Of a stretch of 64,000 nucleotides of DNA, positions 34,336-43,970 are shown in pieces. A model generated the notes under the pieces. That model did not search any database, had not been told where the DNA came from, and worked only from the letters and a program-made list of their open reading frames with translations. How positions within the stretch are numbered: the stretch's first letter is position 1; each line of letters opens with the position of its first letter. Position numbers and translations under genes: made by a program. The DNA is from Clostridiales bacterium (GTDB taxonomy: Bacteria; Bacillota; Clostridia; Lachnospirales; Lachnospiraceae), in contig JAJQDV010000072.1 in the NCBI GenBank assembly GCA_021202015.1, forward strand, positions 1 to 64,000, written 5' to 3'.

Positions 34336-36567
34336 TTATTGTGAAAACAGCCGCCATACCCTCTGCCGGAAATTCAGTTCCTCCGCCTCCTCCTCAGCGC
34401 TCTCCGCCTCCGGAATTTCAATCGGCTCCGTCTGTATCACAAACTGAACGGAGCTCACCGCCGTATTTTTTTCGGACACAAAGGAAACCACCTCTTCCTC
34501 CCCGCCGGAGATACTGTCAAGAATGGCGTCGATCTGTTCCTCCAGCTCTGTATCCATGTCCTCCGTCTCCTCCCGGAGCTCCTCCGTGCCGCCTTTCAGT
34601 TCACCCAGGCCGTCATAAAGCGCGTCGATGCCGGTCAGCAGCTCGGCCGTCCCCGCTTTCATTTCCCCGGTTCCGGTTTTCAGGCTTCCGGAAGCGTCAT
34701 AAATATCCTCTATCCCGCCAAGCAGCGCCGTCGTGCCGCTGTACAGGGAATGGCTGCCGGATACCAGCTCAGAGCTTCCGGAGGCCAGACTCAAAGCCCC
34801 GTCGGAAATCCGGCTGTAACCTGCCGCCACCTGCGCCACGCCGTCCGTATAGGCGTTCAGACCGCTGTCCAGCTTTTCATACTCCTCCGCCAGCGTGTTG
34901 ACCGCATCCCTGAGCGCTGTCAGTTCATACAGAAAATCCGTCAGCGTATCGGCCAGTTCCAGAATCGCCGCGTCAAACTGCTCATACTCCGCTTTCAGCT
35001 CCGCGGCTCCCGCCGCGACCTGTGCCGCTCCGGCATTTGCCGCGCTCAGATAGCTCTCCATCCCCTGAATCGCCGCCGTGTTTCCGTTCAGCAGAACCTC
35101 CATCTGCTCAAGCAGCGCGATGTACTGATCGATCGTATCCAGAGATAAGCCGAGCATGGAAAGCGCGGCTTCATTCCCCGCCAGCGTCTCCCGCAACGCT
35201 CTGGTCTGCGCAAGCACGGTTTCAATTGATGAAACACCGGCCGCGTTTCCTGTCAGGAGCGCGTCGACATCTACACCGTATCCCGCCATCGCCGCCTTAT
35301 ACGCCTCAAAACTCAGGCTGCTCTCCAGCGCCGCCGCCCCGTCTGAGAGGTCGCTGATGCCCTGTTTCAATGCGGAGGAAGCAGAAACGAGTTCTTCCAG
35401 CTCCTCCGAGGAGGCGGAAATACCGGAGAGAGCCGCCTGCAGCTCCCGCAGGGCGGAATACATCTGTGCGGAACCGTCGGTCAGCGTTTCCGTCTGCTCC
35501 GTCAGCGCGTCCAGACCGGCCTGAACCTGAGCGATCCCGGTATTTAAATCCTGTATTCCGTCATCCATCGCGTCCGCGCCGGAGGCCAGGGAAGATGCGC
35601 CTTCGGATACATCCCCACCTCCGCTTAACAGCGCTCCCGCACCGGTCTGAAGCGTACCCGCTCCTTCGTCCAGAGCGTCCGCGCCGGACGAAAAGTCCCC
35701 CGAAACGCTCTCCTGCAGTTCACCGGCGCCGTCCCGGATCTCTCCCGTTCCGTCATCGATCTCCGCGAGAGCGTCCGTAAGCTCTGTGATCCGCACCAGC
35801 AGCTCCTCATCGTCGATCTCAAGACCCAGACTCATACGTATGCCGTTTATGGACACAGCTTCCATTTCAAAATCGATCACATCCGCCGTAATATCCGCGG
35901 ATATGCCGCTTCCCGGAAGAATCGTAAACGTCAGCTGTTTATTCCTGCCCACATTGGCGACCGTTGCGCCTTCCGCCTGTATATCACTGCATATTTCCGT
36001 ATTCAGCGTAAACGATGCCTGCAGGGCGTATGTATCATAAAAGTTCCCGGCACAGTCCTCATTCCGCGTAACCTCAAACCGGATCTCCAGAGCGCCGCTC
36101 GCTCCGGCCAGTTCCTCCGGCAGATACTCCGTGCCGTCCAGAAAATAACGAATCGAAATATCCCACGGGATCTCAGCATCCGCAAGCTCACCCTGATAAT
36201 AAACTCTGTCCGCGGAGGAAGAGAGCGTAATCCGATCATTTTTCTGCGTAATCTCATCTGTGGTGTTCAGATTCTTTATCGAGATATAGTCGCCGTAGTC
36301 CGTTATCTCCCCTCCGGAAAAAATATTCACGACATAGGTATTGGCCGGGGAGCCGTCCGCTCCCAGACGAACATAGACAACCTCCTCCTTTTCGGCGGAA
36401 GTACCCGATGTTTCCGCCGCCGCGTCCGCATCGAATGACGAATCCGATAAAGCAACCGCGCCCATAGATGCTGCCGCGTCCGATGATGCGGCCGGGACTG
36501 CCGCAACCGACAGCTGAATACAAAAACATACGGAAAGCGCAGCCGCCGGTCTTTTCCATCTTTTCAT
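34336..36567 (-). CDS. Secreted heptad-repeat coiled-coil protein (YhgE/Pip-like) paired with MMPL transporter
   Basis: A signal peptide (MKRWKRPAAALSVCFCIQLSVAAVPAAS) is followed by an extracytoplasmic beta-rich part to about residue 245. Then come many Leu-x-x-Gly heptads (for example GAGTLQTGAGALLSGGGDVSEGASSLASGAD) until about residue 690. These are the L-x-x-G heptads of YhgE-type proteins. No C-terminal membrane helix is evident. It begins 42 bases after the MMPL gene with GGGAGG upstream, so the two form an envelope export pair. The cargo is unknown. Confidence 0.8.
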   Translation of the reverse strand: MKRWKRPAAALSVCFCIQLSVAAVPAASSDAAASMGAVALSDSSFDADAAAETSGTSAEKEEVVYVRLGADGSPANTYVVNIFSGGEITDYGDYISIKNLNTTDEITQKNDRITLSSSADRVYYQGELADAEIPWDISIRYFLDGTEYLPEELAGASGALEIRFEVTRNEDCAGNFYDTYALQASFTLNTEICSDIQAEGATVANVGRNKQLTFTILPGSGISADITADVIDFEMEAVSINGIRMSLGLEIDDEELLVRITELTDALAEIDDGTGEIRDGAGELQESVSGDFSSGADALDEGAGTLQTGAGALLSGGGDVSEGASSLASGADAMDDGIQDLNTGIAQVQAGLDALTEQTETLTDGSAQMYSALRELQAALSGISASSEELEELVSASSALKQGISDLSDGAAALESSLSFEAYKAAMAGYGVDVDALLTGNAAGVSSIETVLAQTRALRETLAGNEAALSMLGLSLDTIDQYIALLEQMEVLLNGNTAAIQGMESYLSAANAGAAQVAAGAAELKAEYEQFDAAILELADTLTDFLYELTALRDAVNTLAEEYEKLDSGLNAYTDGVAQVAAGYSRISDGALSLASGSSELVSGSHSLYSGTTALLGGIEDIYDASGSLKTGTGEMKAGTAELLTGIDALYDGLGELKGGTEELREETEDMDTELEEQIDAILDSISGGEEEVVSFVSEKNTAVSSVQFVIQTEPIEIPEAESAEEEAEELNFRQRVWRLFSQ

Positions 36568-36608
36568 TCCTGTAACCTCCCTCTTCTATAGGAACTGTTA
36601 CGCCCCCA

Positions 36609-38672
36609 TCAACCCTCCCTGCTGTAAAAATCCGCATGCCGCGTCGTCCGCCGGATCAACCCGTCAAACAGACACAGCAGGCCGGGCAGTACAAACAGCA
36701 CGACCGCCATGGAAAGCAGGCTGCCGATCCCGAGAAAACGCCCCAGCTGAGCCAGTACACCGTTCGAGGATACAAACCCGAGCAGAATTCCGACCACGGC
36801 GAGTACCGAACCGGACGTCAGCACGGACACGGTAACCGACGACACCGTCCGTACAACCGCCTGCCGTTTCTCCATACTCTTTCTGTATTCCATAAACCGG
36901 TTTGCGAACAGAATCGCGTAATCCACTGTCGCACCCAGCTGAATGGAACTGATAATCAGATAAGCAATATAAAACACCGCCGATCCGGAAAAATACGGAA
37001 TCCCCAGATTGATCCAGATCGCGGATTCTATGCCGACCACCAGGATCACCGGCAGGAACAGAGAGCGCATCATCACGAGCAGAACCAGAAATACAGCGGC
37101 GATCGCGATCAGATTCACTTTCAGCGTATCGGAGGTGATCGATTCCATCAGGTCATAAGCGCTGACGCCGACACCGGCCAGATAATTCTCATCCGGATAG
37201 AAAGAATCCAGAATGCTCCGGATATTTTCCACCAGGGCAAACGTTTCCTCCCCCTCGGAATCCGCGTCCACGGTGATCACAAACCGGCTGTAATGATCGG
37301 AAACCAGCTGTGAAAGCGTGGTTTCATCCAGGTAAGAGTACGGAATCGTCTCTCCGACCGTATCCACATAGGAAATGATGCTCTTTACCTGCGCAAGATC
37401 GCTCAGCGAATCGGAGAGCGCCCGCTCCGTCGCCGTATCTCCCCCGGGAACCATCGCCACATAGGTATCCTGTTCCCCGAACACATCCTGAATCGCCGCG
37501 GTGTCCTGCCCGTACCGCGTGTCCTCCCCGTAAATATACGCGGATCCATAATAAAAATCATTCTGATTCGACGCAAGGAAACAGGGCACGATCAGCACGG
37601 CAAACATGCAGACCATCGGCAGCATGATTTTACATACCACCTTCCCGAAACGGCGGAAATCCGGCATGAGGCTGCGGTGATGTGTTCGGTCGATGAGCTT
37701 ATATGCGGTCAGAATCAAAGCCGGCATAAAAACAAAAACCGTGATCAGGCTGATGGCTACGCCTTTCGCCAGTACCAGGCCGAGATCCATCCCGATCCGA
37801 TAGGACATAAATACCAGCGCCAGAAAACCGATCACCGTCGTCAGTCCGCTCGATAAAATCGACGAGGTGGATTTGCAGAGCGCCTCCACCATGGCCTCCT
37901 TCTCATTCGGCTCCGTCTTCCGGCACTCTTCAAAGCGATGGAGCAGGAAAACGGAATAGTCCAGGGATACCGCAAGCTGCAGAATCGCCCCGGCCGCATG
38001 TGTCACAAAGGAAATCTCCCCGAAAACCAGATTTGAGCCCATATTGATCAAAACCGCAACGCCCAGGCCAATCAGCACAAGAACAGGTTCCGCGAGAGAA
38101 GTCGTCGTCAGCAACAGTACCGCCAGGACAAACACAACCGCAACAATAATGATCCTGCGGATCTCATCAATCGTTCCGGTTGTGGAGAGCGCTGAGGATA
38201 CCGCATCCCCGTCCATCGCGTTTTCCTCCCCGATCACCCCACGGACGGCATCCACGGCCTCGACCCGCTGTTCACGGTCGATTGTCAGCGTAAACAGGGC
38301 CGATTGATCCCTGTAATAGATCTCCACAGTATCCTTATCCACCATCTCAACCGGCTCCAGAATATCGACGGCATCATCCAGCCAGGTGACAGCCGTCACA
38401 CCCTCGCAGTTCAGAAGCCGCTCCTTATAATCGAGCGCCTCGGCAATCGACACATCCTGCACCATCACGCGTGCGTTCGGGATGCCGCCGCCAAATTCCT
38501 CTTCCATAACCTCCAGAGATACCGTCGACGCGGAATCCTCCGGCAGATAATCCTTCAGATCGTAATCCACGCTCACCAATGACTGCAGGTACGCTCCGAT
38601 CACCGCCAGAACAAAAAACACCAGCAATATTTTTTTGGGATTGTTTACAATAATCCGGTAAAAATTCTTCAT
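36609..38672 (-). CDS. MMPL/RND-family transporter
   Basis: The protein has the RND layout: one N-terminal helix, an extracytoplasmic domain, five helices (about residues 185-350), a second extracytoplasmic domain and another five-helix bundle. D/Y pairs such as SLDYSVFLLHRFEE and TVDYAILFANRF are MMPL signatures. From ATG 38672 (MKNFYRIIVNNPKK) it is 687 aa. No Shine-Dalgarno precedes this ATG, and a promoter lies so close that the transcript would be leaderless. It probably exports lipids or hydrophobic compounds with the downstream heptad protein. Confidence 0.87.
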   Translation of the reverse strand: MKNFYRIIVNNPKKILLVFFVLAVIGAYLQSLVSVDYDLKDYLPEDSASTVSLEVMEEEFGGGIPNARVMVQDVSIAEALDYKERLLNCEGVTAVTWLDDAVDILEPVEMVDKDTVEIYYRDQSALFTLTIDREQRVEAVDAVRGVIGEENAMDGDAVSSALSTTGTIDEIRRIIIVAVVFVLAVLLLTTTSLAEPVLVLIGLGVAVLINMGSNLVFGEISFVTHAAGAILQLAVSLDYSVFLLHRFEECRKTEPNEKEAMVEALCKSTSSILSSGLTTVIGFLALVFMSYRIGMDLGLVLAKGVAISLITVFVFMPALILTAYKLIDRTHHRSLMPDFRRFGKVVCKIMLPMVCMFAVLIVPCFLASNQNDFYYGSAYIYGEDTRYGQDTAAIQDVFGEQDTYVAMVPGGDTATERALSDSLSDLAQVKSIISYVDTVGETIPYSYLDETTLSQLVSDHYSRFVITVDADSEGEETFALVENIRSILDSFYPDENYLAGVGVSAYDLMESITSDTLKVNLIAIAAVFLVLLVMMRSLFLPVILVVGIESAIWINLGIPYFSGSAVFYIAYLIISSIQLGATVDYAILFANRFMEYRKSMEKRQAVVRTVSSVTVSVLTSGSVLAVVGILLGFVSSNGVLAQLGRFLGIGSLLSMAVVLFVLPGLLCLFDGLIRRTTRHADFYSREG

Positions 38673-38678
38673 AAATAT

Positions 38679-38707
38679 AGTATAAATACCGAAACCGGAT
38701 TGGTCAA
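38679..38707 (-). promoter_or_regulatory. Promoter predicting a leaderless MMPL mRNA
   Basis: TTGACC (38702-38707) and TATACT (38679-38684) are 17 bases apart on the minus strand. Only ATATTT separates the -10 box from the ATG at 38670-38672. The expected transcript start coincides with the A of the start codon. Confidence 0.65.
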
Positions 38708-38766
38708 CCTCCCGAATATCTAATCCCGAAATACGCATAAGTAAAATTACATACGTTCTTGTGTTA

Positions 38767-38792
38767 TCTGAAATTATCAGGTAACATAAAAT
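38767..38792. promoter_or_regulatory. Operator-like imperfect palindrome in the divergent region
   Basis: GTTATCTGAAATTATCAGGTAAC is an almost symmetric sequence. Two further near-repeats, AGTTACTTTTTGAT (38816-38830) and AAGTAACTTTTTAAC, lie in the same 200-bp gap between the MMPL gene and the small 38940 gene. They could be binding sites for a regulator of the divergent pair. Confidence 0.4.
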
Positions 38793-38939
38793 TCATGGGG
38801 CCGATAGTTACTTTTTGATACATGAAACTTCAAAACTCAGACAGATTCAATGCCGCTTCAATGTTCTGATGATAAGATAATCTAAAATCGAAAGTAACTT
38901 TTTAACTTATTAAATTCATATTGAAAAATGAGGGTACCC

Positions 38940-39137
38940 ATGCAGATCAACATCAGATTCCTGAAAAAAAGGATGTCCGGAGGCGAAAGAATCCGTCAGA
39001 TTACCGCCTCCCTGGACCGTAACGAGTATGAAAAAATCAAAGAACAGGCGCGGAAAAACGAGATGGACACACCGAAATACATCTACAGTCTTCTGAACTA
39101 CGGCATGCAGGATGACTCCTGGATGCAAAACAAATAA
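38940..39137 (+). CDS. Small ribbon-helix-helix-like protein
   Basis: The 65-residue product contains ERIRQITASLDRNEYEKIKEQARKNEMDTPKYIYSLLNYG. This is one beta-strand and two helices in the pattern of a CopG/Arc-type ribbon-helix-helix DNA-binding protein. ATG 38940 has GAGGG five bases upstream; the track start at 38928 has none. It is divergent from the MMPL gene, so it may regulate that pair or itself; this is inference. It may also be a remnant of a mobile element. Confidence 0.5.
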   Translation: MQINIRFLKKRMSGGERIRQITASLDRNEYEKIKEQARKNEMDTPKYIYSLLNYGMQDDSWMQNK

Positions 39138-39198
39138 GAGTGCGCCCTCGCGGAGCGCTTTTGCCATATGGGAAGTTCGGAGAATTTTCCTATATAAC

Positions 39199-39234
39199 AA
39201 AACAGTCCTATCCAGGAGGGGATAAGACTGTTTT
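39199..39234 (+). terminator. Hairpin after the small RHH gene
   Basis: AAAACAGTCCTATCC (39199-39213) pairs with GGATAAGACTGTTTT (39220-39234) over 15 positions with one wobble, around AGGAGG. A second small hairpin (TTTATGC/GCATAAA) follows. The T-rich tail is modest. The rest of 39257-39417 shows nothing I can assign. Confidence 0.65.
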
Positions 39235-39417
39235 GCTTTATGCTTTTCAGCATAAATCGGAGTTTGGTTTTTATGAAGGTTTGGTATTTATATAAATTGA
39301 GATATTTCAAATCCATGTTCTTTTTCAAGAACAATGTTAGTATAAACCCATATTTTCGTTTTTTCCAATAGGAAATTACGGCTTTGTAATCACAAAATCT
39401 TATTACTGTACACTTCC

Positions 39418-39510
39418 TGCAATCGAGTAGAAGGCGCTTTTTTGCCTCATACCCGCTGCGCGGAGCCGTGTGCAGCTAAGCTGTAAAATTTCCTTACGCG
39501 CCCCTGAGCA
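39418..39510 (-). repeat. Dispersed two-hairpin element, copy 4 (degenerate)
   Basis: On the minus strand it reads CAGGGGCGCGTAAGGAAATTTTACAGC...GGTATGAGGCAAAAAAGCGCCTTCTACTCGATT. The inner stem CAGC-TTA-GCTG is kept, but the outer stem is partly broken (GGGGCGCGT against ACACGGCTC). It begins right after the terminator of the alpha operon. Confidence 0.8.
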
Positions 39511-39512
39511 TG

Positions 39513-39564
39513 AAAAAAACAGCAGGAAACCATACAGAAACCTGTACAATCCGCCTGCTGTTTT
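39513..39564 (-). terminator. Rho-independent terminator of the S10-spc-alpha cluster
   Basis: On the minus strand AAAACAGCAGG and CCTGCTGTTTT form a perfect 11-bp stem with a T-run (TTTTTTT) after it, 22 bases past the rplQ stop. A smaller hairpin (TACAGG..CCTGTA type) is in the loop. Confidence 0.9.
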
Positions 39565-39585
39565 ATTCAGAATTAACACAAAAAC

Positions 39586-40110
39586 CTATACCAGTTCGAG
39601 AACAACTTCCATGGCAGCATCACCCTTACGCGGTCCGATCTTTACGATTCTGGTATAACCGCCGTTCCTGCCCTTATACTTCGGTGCAATCTCGGTAAAT
39701 AATTTGTCCGTCAGATCAATCTGCTTTGTCTCTCTCTTCTTATCGCCCTTCTCGACGACAGGATACAGAACCTTCAGCATCTGTCTTCTGGCATGAAGGC
39801 GGGACGGGAGATCTTTTTTGATTTTTTTGTCAACCTCATCATAAACGGTACGTTTCTTCCCGTCTACGACCTCCTTTACTCTCCTGCCGTCCTTGTCCTT
39901 GCGGGGCACCTTTGCCTTGACGGTGACCTCCTCATAATTGTCAGTCTCCTTCACCGCAAGAGCGATCAGCTTCTCCGCGAGCTTCCGGACTTCCTTTGCC
40001 CGGGCCTCCGTAGTGACAATCCTGCCGTGATACAGCAGCGCCGTCACCTGACTGCGGAGCATGGCCTTTCTCTGATCTGATGTTCTGCCTAATTTACGAT
40101 ATTTTGCCAT
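39586..40110 (-). CDS. rplQ: 50S ribosomal protein L17
   Basis: The N-terminus [26 protein letters not shown] and the C-terminus [25 protein letters not shown] are unmistakable. At 174 aa it is about 50 residues longer than Escherichia coli or Bacillus L17. The extra charged segment (about residues 68-120, [32 protein letters not shown]) is an insertion known in some Clostridia. The ATG at 40110 is chosen; the track start at 40185 has no support. It is the last gene of the cluster and is followed by a terminator. Confidence 0.95.
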   Translation of the reverse strand: MAKYRKLGRTSDQRKAMLRSQVTALLYHGRIVTTEARAKEVRKLAEKLIALAVKETDNYEEVTVKAKVPRKDKDGRRVKEVVDGKKRTVYDEVDKKIKKDLPSRLHARRQMLKVLYPVVEKGDKKRETKQIDLTDKLFTEIAPKYKGRNGGYTRIVKIGPRKGDAAMEVVLELV

Positions 40111-40328
40111 TTTATAATCCTCCATTCTGTGGTACATCCGGCAGCGCCCCTCGGTCTTATCCGCCAAATGCCTGCGCAGATGCAAAAAACTTCCCGCGCA
40201 AATTCCTCCACATTCTATTTCCGACAGGGTACTGCTCTTCGGTCTTACATCCCCCGCCCCTTCGTCTCCTGCAACGGGTCTCCCCGCATCAGTATACGCG
40301 GATCGTTATAGATCCGTAACAGATTCCT

Positions 40329-41288
40329 CTACTCATCACCCTGGTTCAGCTGCAGCCCCAGTTCTTTTAATTTCGCCAGTACTTCCTCCAGCGATTTCCG
40401 GCCCAGATTGCGAACCTTCATCATATCCTCCGGCGTCCGGTTGGTCAGCTCCTCGACGGTGTTGATCCCGGCCCGCTTCAGGCAGTTATAAGAACGCACG
40501 GAAAGCTCCAGCTCATCGATGTTCATCTCCAGAACCTTTTCCTTTGCATTGTCTTCCTTCTCAATCATAACCTCTGCGGTCTTCGCGTTCTCAGAGAGGT
40601 CGATAAAGAGGCTCAGGTGTTCGCTCAGAACCTTCGCGGCAAGGCTGACCGCCTCGTCCGGTTCCAGCGTGCCATTCGTATAGACATCCAGTGTAAGCTT
40701 GTCATAATCGGTAATCTGACCGACACGGGTATTCTCCACGGAGAGATTCACACGATCCACCGGGGTGTAGATGGAATCAACCGCAATCACACCGATTGGG
40801 GTATCCTCGGTCTTATTCTTCTCCGAACTGACATAGCCCCGGCCTTTTGTAATCGTAAGCTCCATGTACAGTCTGGACTCTGTGCCGCCGTTCAGGTGCG
40901 CGATCACAAGATCCGGATTCATGATCTGAATATCGGGATCCACCTCAATATTCGCTGCGGTCACAACACCCTCACCCTCAAATTCAATGTAAGCAATCTT
41001 TGGCTCATTTGTCGGACTGGTATTCTTTAACGCTAAATTCTTAATGTTCATCACGATCTCGGTCACATCCTCCTTAACGCCGGGGATGGAACTGAACTCG
41101 TGCAGAACGCCGTCGATCTTAACCTGACTGACTGCCGCTCCCGGCAGCGAAGAGAGCATGATCCGTCTCAGGGAATTGCCAAGAGTCGTGCCGTATCCTC
41201 TTTCGAGCGGTTCCACGACAAATCTGCCGAATTTTTTATCTTCTGAAATCTCAGCAATCTCAATTCTGGGTTTTTCAAAATCGAACAC
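40329..41288 (-). CDS. rpoA: DNA-directed RNA polymerase subunit alpha
   Basis: The N-terminal assembly domain ([26 protein letters not shown]) and the C-terminal alpha-CTD ([29 protein letters not shown]) are joined by a short linker near residue 240. The 319-residue length is standard. It assembles the polymerase and contacts activators and UP elements. It lies between rpsD and rplQ; the 218-bp gap to rplQ is unusually long for the alpha operon and shows only weak hairpins. Confidence 0.97.
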   Translation of the reverse strand: MFDFEKPRIEIAEISEDKKFGRFVVEPLERGYGTTLGNSLRRIMLSSLPGAAVSQVKIDGVLHEFSSIPGVKEDVTEIVMNIKNLALKNTSPTNEPKIAYIEFEGEGVVTAANIEVDPDIQIMNPDLVIAHLNGGTESRLYMELTITKGRGYVSSEKNKTEDTPIGVIAVDSIYTPVDRVNLSVENTRVGQITDYDKLTLDVYTNGTLEPDEAVSLAAKVLSEHLSLFIDLSENAKTAEVMIEKEDNAKEKVLEMNIDELELSVRSYNCLKRAGINTVEELTNRTPEDMMKVRNLGRKSLEEVLAKLKELGLQLNQGDE

Positions 41289-41327
41289 TCCGTAGTCCTC
41301 CTTCTATATTTATGCCACCTACACTGA

Positions 41328-41921
41328 TTATTTGGAATACAGCTCGACGATCAGCATCTCATCGACAGGGACATCGATCATCTCTCTGGTCGGCAGCTCC
41401 TTTACCGTGCCGCACAGATTTTCCAGATCAGACTCCAGCCATTCCGGAACCAGCCGGCCTTCGGTCTTTTCAAGAATGTCCTTATATCTCTGGGAGCCTT
41501 TGGACTTTTCACGAATCTCAATCTTATCTCCGGCCTTTACCAGATAAGAAGGGATATTTACGCAGGATCCGTTCACAAGGACATGCTTGTGATCGACAAT
41601 CTGACGCGCTTCCCTCCTGGTTCTCGCCATTCCGAGGCGAAAGATAACGTTATCCAGCCTGCACTCCAGCATGGTCATGAGGTTCTCACCGGTCATGCCC
41701 TTCATCCGGTCGGCCTTGACATAATAATTATGAAAAGGCTTCTCCAGAACGCCGTATATAAACTTTGCTTTCTGTTTTTCTCTCAGCTGAAGGCCATACT
41801 CGGAAACCTTACGATTCGCTCTCTTCAGCTGTCTCTTTGATTTCTTGTCTATTCCTAAATACGTCGGTTCCAACCCGAGCGATCTGCATCTTTTAAGAAC
41901 AGGTACTCTATTTACTGCCAT
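41328..41921 (-). CDS. rpsD: 30S ribosomal protein S4
   Basis: The sequence [23 protein letters not shown] and the S4 RNA-binding domain ([44 protein letters not shown]) identify S4. It has no N-terminal four-cysteine zinc site, so it is the zinc-free form. It is a primary 16S binder. It sits between rpsK and rpoA as in Escherichia coli, rather than alone as in Bacillus. Confidence 0.96.
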   Translation of the reverse strand: MAVNRVPVLKRCRSLGLEPTYLGIDKKSKRQLKRANRKVSEYGLQLREKQKAKFIYGVLEKPFHNYYVKADRMKGMTGENLMTMLECRLDNVIFRLGMARTRREARQIVDHKHVLVNGSCVNIPSYLVKAGDKIEIREKSKGSQRYKDILEKTEGRLVPEWLESDLENLCGTVKELPTREMIDVPVDEMLIVELYSK

Positions 41922-41939
41922 ATTAGATCAACCTCCTGA

Positions 41940-42335
41940 TTAGACTCTTCTGCGCTTCGGCGGACGGCAGCCATTATGCGGCACCGGCGTCACATCTGTG
42001 ATACTTGTTACATTGAGACCTGCCGCGGAAAGCGCGCGAATCGCCGCCTCTCTGCCGGAACCCGGTCCTTTTACAAAAACGTCAACGGTCTTTAATCCGT
42101 GGACAAGAGCTGCCTTCGTAGCAGTCTCCGCCGCCATCTGAGCAGCATAGGGAGTCGATTTCCTTGAACCTCTGAAACCGAGACCGCCGGCACTCGCCCA
42201 GGACAGGGCATTCCCCTGTGTATCCGTCAATGTCACGATCGTATTATTGAAGGAAGCCTGGATATGTGCCTGTCCGCGCTCAACGTTTTTCTTTACACGC
42301 TTTTTTGTTACCTTTTTCGCAACCTTTTTAGCCAT
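41940..42335 (-). CDS. rpsK: 30S ribosomal protein S11
   Basis: [43 protein letters not shown] is the S11 core and [10 protein letters not shown] the normal end. The protein is 131 aa with a lysine-rich N-terminus ([21 protein letters not shown]). It forms part of the platform of the small subunit. It lies 24 bases from rpsM and 18 from rpsD. Confidence 0.97.
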   Translation of the reverse strand: MAKKVAKKVTKKRVKKNVERGQAHIQASFNNTIVTLTDTQGNALSWASAGGLGFRGSRKSTPYAAQMAAETATKAALVHGLKTVDVFVKGPGSGREAAIRALSAAGLNVTSITDVTPVPHNGCRPPKRRRV

Positions 42336-42359
42336 GATTAACCACCCTGCTTTCTCGCA

Positions 42360-42731
42360 TTATTTTTTCTTGCCTGCTACTGTCTTCCTCGGACCCTTTC
42401 TGGTTCTCGCGTTGGTCTTGGTATTCTGTCCGCGAACCGGAAGTCCCTTTCTGTGACGGATCCCGCGATAGCATCCGATCTCCTGAAGACGTTTAATGTT
42501 CATCGCTACATCTCTTCTCAGCTCGCCTTCAACAATGACGCCTTCTGATTCAATCGCTTCACTGAGAGCCTTGACCTCTTCACCGGTCAGGTCCTTGCAG
42601 CGGGTATCCGGATTGACATTCGCGACAGAAAGCAGACGTCTCGATGTGGATACACCGATGCCGTAAATATAAGTCAATCCGATCTCTACTCGTTTTTCTC
42701 TTGGTAAATCTACACCTGCGATTCGAGCCAT
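42360..42731 (-). CDS. rpsM: 30S ribosomal protein S13
   Basis: [26 protein letters not shown] and the C-terminal [23 protein letters not shown] show S13, 123 aa. It contacts the large subunit and the P-site tRNA. The gap of 272 bases to rpmJ upstream is long. It holds an AT-rich TATAAT (near 42991-42996) without a good -35 box, and GC-rich sequence that may be a leader. Confidence 0.97.
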   Translation of the reverse strand: MARIAGVDLPREKRVEIGLTYIYGIGVSTSRRLLSVANVNPDTRCKDLTGEEVKALSEAIESEGVIVEGELRRDVAMNIKRLQEIGCYRGIRHRKGLPVRGQNTKTNARTRKGPRKTVAGKKK

Positions 42732-43003
42732 GTGTGTTTACACCTCCATACTGATTTTACCGGACCCAAGTCCTGTCTTCGATTCGTGCAGCGCTTTTAT
42801 CTTTTTCATGAACAGCGAAGTCTGAGGGGACTCCGCTGCAGCCGCACATAAAAAAAATCTCAGGCGCACCGCCGCCCTTCTGATTCAAACAGATCCTGTT
42901 CCAAATCGGTGCTCTGTGGCAGAGTCATCCGGGGAGGAACGGATTACGCAGTTAAAGATATGCTCCAACCTGCTCTCATCATCTATTATAAATGATAATG
43001 ATA

Positions 43004-43117
43004 TCAACCCTGTCTCTGTTTGTGTTTCGGGTTTTCACAGATGATCATAACCCGACCCTTCCGCTTGATCACTTTGCACTTTTCGCACATTGGTTTAACT
43101 GATGCTCTTACTTTCAC
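43004..43117 (-). CDS. rpmJ: 50S ribosomal protein L36
   Basis: This gene is too short for the ORF track. The minus strand from GTG 43115-43117 encodes [37 protein letters not shown] and a TGA stop. The four zinc ligands (CxxC...C...H) are intact, so it is the C+ form. A strong AAAGGAGG lies seven bases before the GTG. Position between infA and rpsM is the conserved one. Confidence 0.97.
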   Translation of the reverse strand: MKVRASVKPMCEKCKVIKRKGRVMIICENPKHKQRQG

Positions 43118-43281
43118 AGCAAATCCTCCTTTCTGTCAGCAGAAGAAGCCCCGTAAAATACCACTGGACATACTCTTCCCGCTGCTCTGAATTGTGCCCG
43201 GAGATACGCATAATATCCCCTTGGGTTTTCAAAGCGTCGGCATCCATTGTAACACGGAACTTATGCTATTGCAAGCTTTTT

Positions 43282-43500
43282 TTATTTATCTCTCCAGATA
43301 ATTCTTCCTTTTGTCAGATCATAAGGGGAAAGCTCCAGTGTAACCTTATCCCCGGGCAGGATACGGATAAAATTCATGCGCAGCTTTCCGCTGATCGTCG
43401 CCATGATCTGATGTCCGTTCTCCAGCTCCACCTTAAAGAACGCGTTCGGAAGTTTTTCCACCACTACGCCTTCTACTTCAATTACATCTGCCTTTGACAT
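43282..43500 (-). CDS. infA: Translation initiation factor IF-1
   Basis: The 72-residue protein [70 protein letters not shown] is a standard OB-fold IF-1. It blocks the A site during initiation. It lies between the KOW-domain gene and rpmJ. The 164 bases to rpmJ contain no other gene. Confidence 0.97.
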   Translation of the reverse strand: MSKADVIEVEGVVVEKLPNAFFKVELENGHQIMATISGKLRMNFIRILPGDKVTLELSPYDLTKGRIIWRDK

Positions 43501-43596
43501 AATAATTCTCCTGATTTTATAAATCTTACCGGGTTCTGTCCTTATAGGGTCTGCCCCTCTCTTACCGGGCTCTGTCCCCGGGCATCTCTTCGCCTC

Positions 43597-43890
43597 TTAT
43601 CGGGCGGGACAGTCCTCTGTTCCCTGCGATTGTCTCATGTATAGCTTCAGTGCCCTTTTTATATCTGTATTTTTAAGTTCCGTATCCGGTGACAGAAGTT
43701 CCGCCGCATCCGGGGGGATCTTATGGATCACCTGAATGTGCCTGCGGTTCTTTTTTTTCGGTTTTTCCACGGTACGGCCGACGCCGTCCGCCAGGAAAAC
43801 ATAGTTATCTTCCTCTTTTACAATAACAAAAACCTCTCCTCTGTCATGCCCGGATCTGGATTTTGCCAGTTTTATTCCTCCGGTCTCCAT
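43597..43890 (-). CDS. KOW-domain RNA-binding protein, L14e/L6e-like
   Basis: The first 55 residues (GIKLAKSRSGHDRGEVFVIVKEEDNYVFLADGVGRTVEKPKKKNRRHIQVI) form a KOW-type SH3 barrel like archaeal/eukaryotic L14e. Such genes sit between map and infA in many Clostridia and are annotated only as RNA-binding proteins. The ATG at 43890 and a GTG at 43899 are both possible starts. A role in ribosome function or assembly is likely from context but unproven. Confidence 0.85.
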   Translation of the reverse strand: METGGIKLAKSRSGHDRGEVFVIVKEEDNYVFLADGVGRTVEKPKKKNRRHIQVIHKIPPDAAELLSPDTELKNTDIKRALKLYMRQSQGTEDCPAR

Positions 43891-43970
43891 GGATCTCACA
43901 TCACCTTTACTATTCTCTCATTCATCACCTGCGGAACTGTTAAAGAATTCATCCTGCGTCATATGCAAAG

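Noticed and set aside
40111-40328. A small gene or regulatory element in the rpoA-rplQ gap
   Set aside because: Only weak, non-contiguous hairpins are visible and no coding frame has support.
42732-43003. A gene or clear regulator in the rpmJ-rpsM gap
   Set aside because: No ORF with a ribosome site is present; a TATAAT near 42991-42996 lacks a matching -35 box, so I did not call a promoter.
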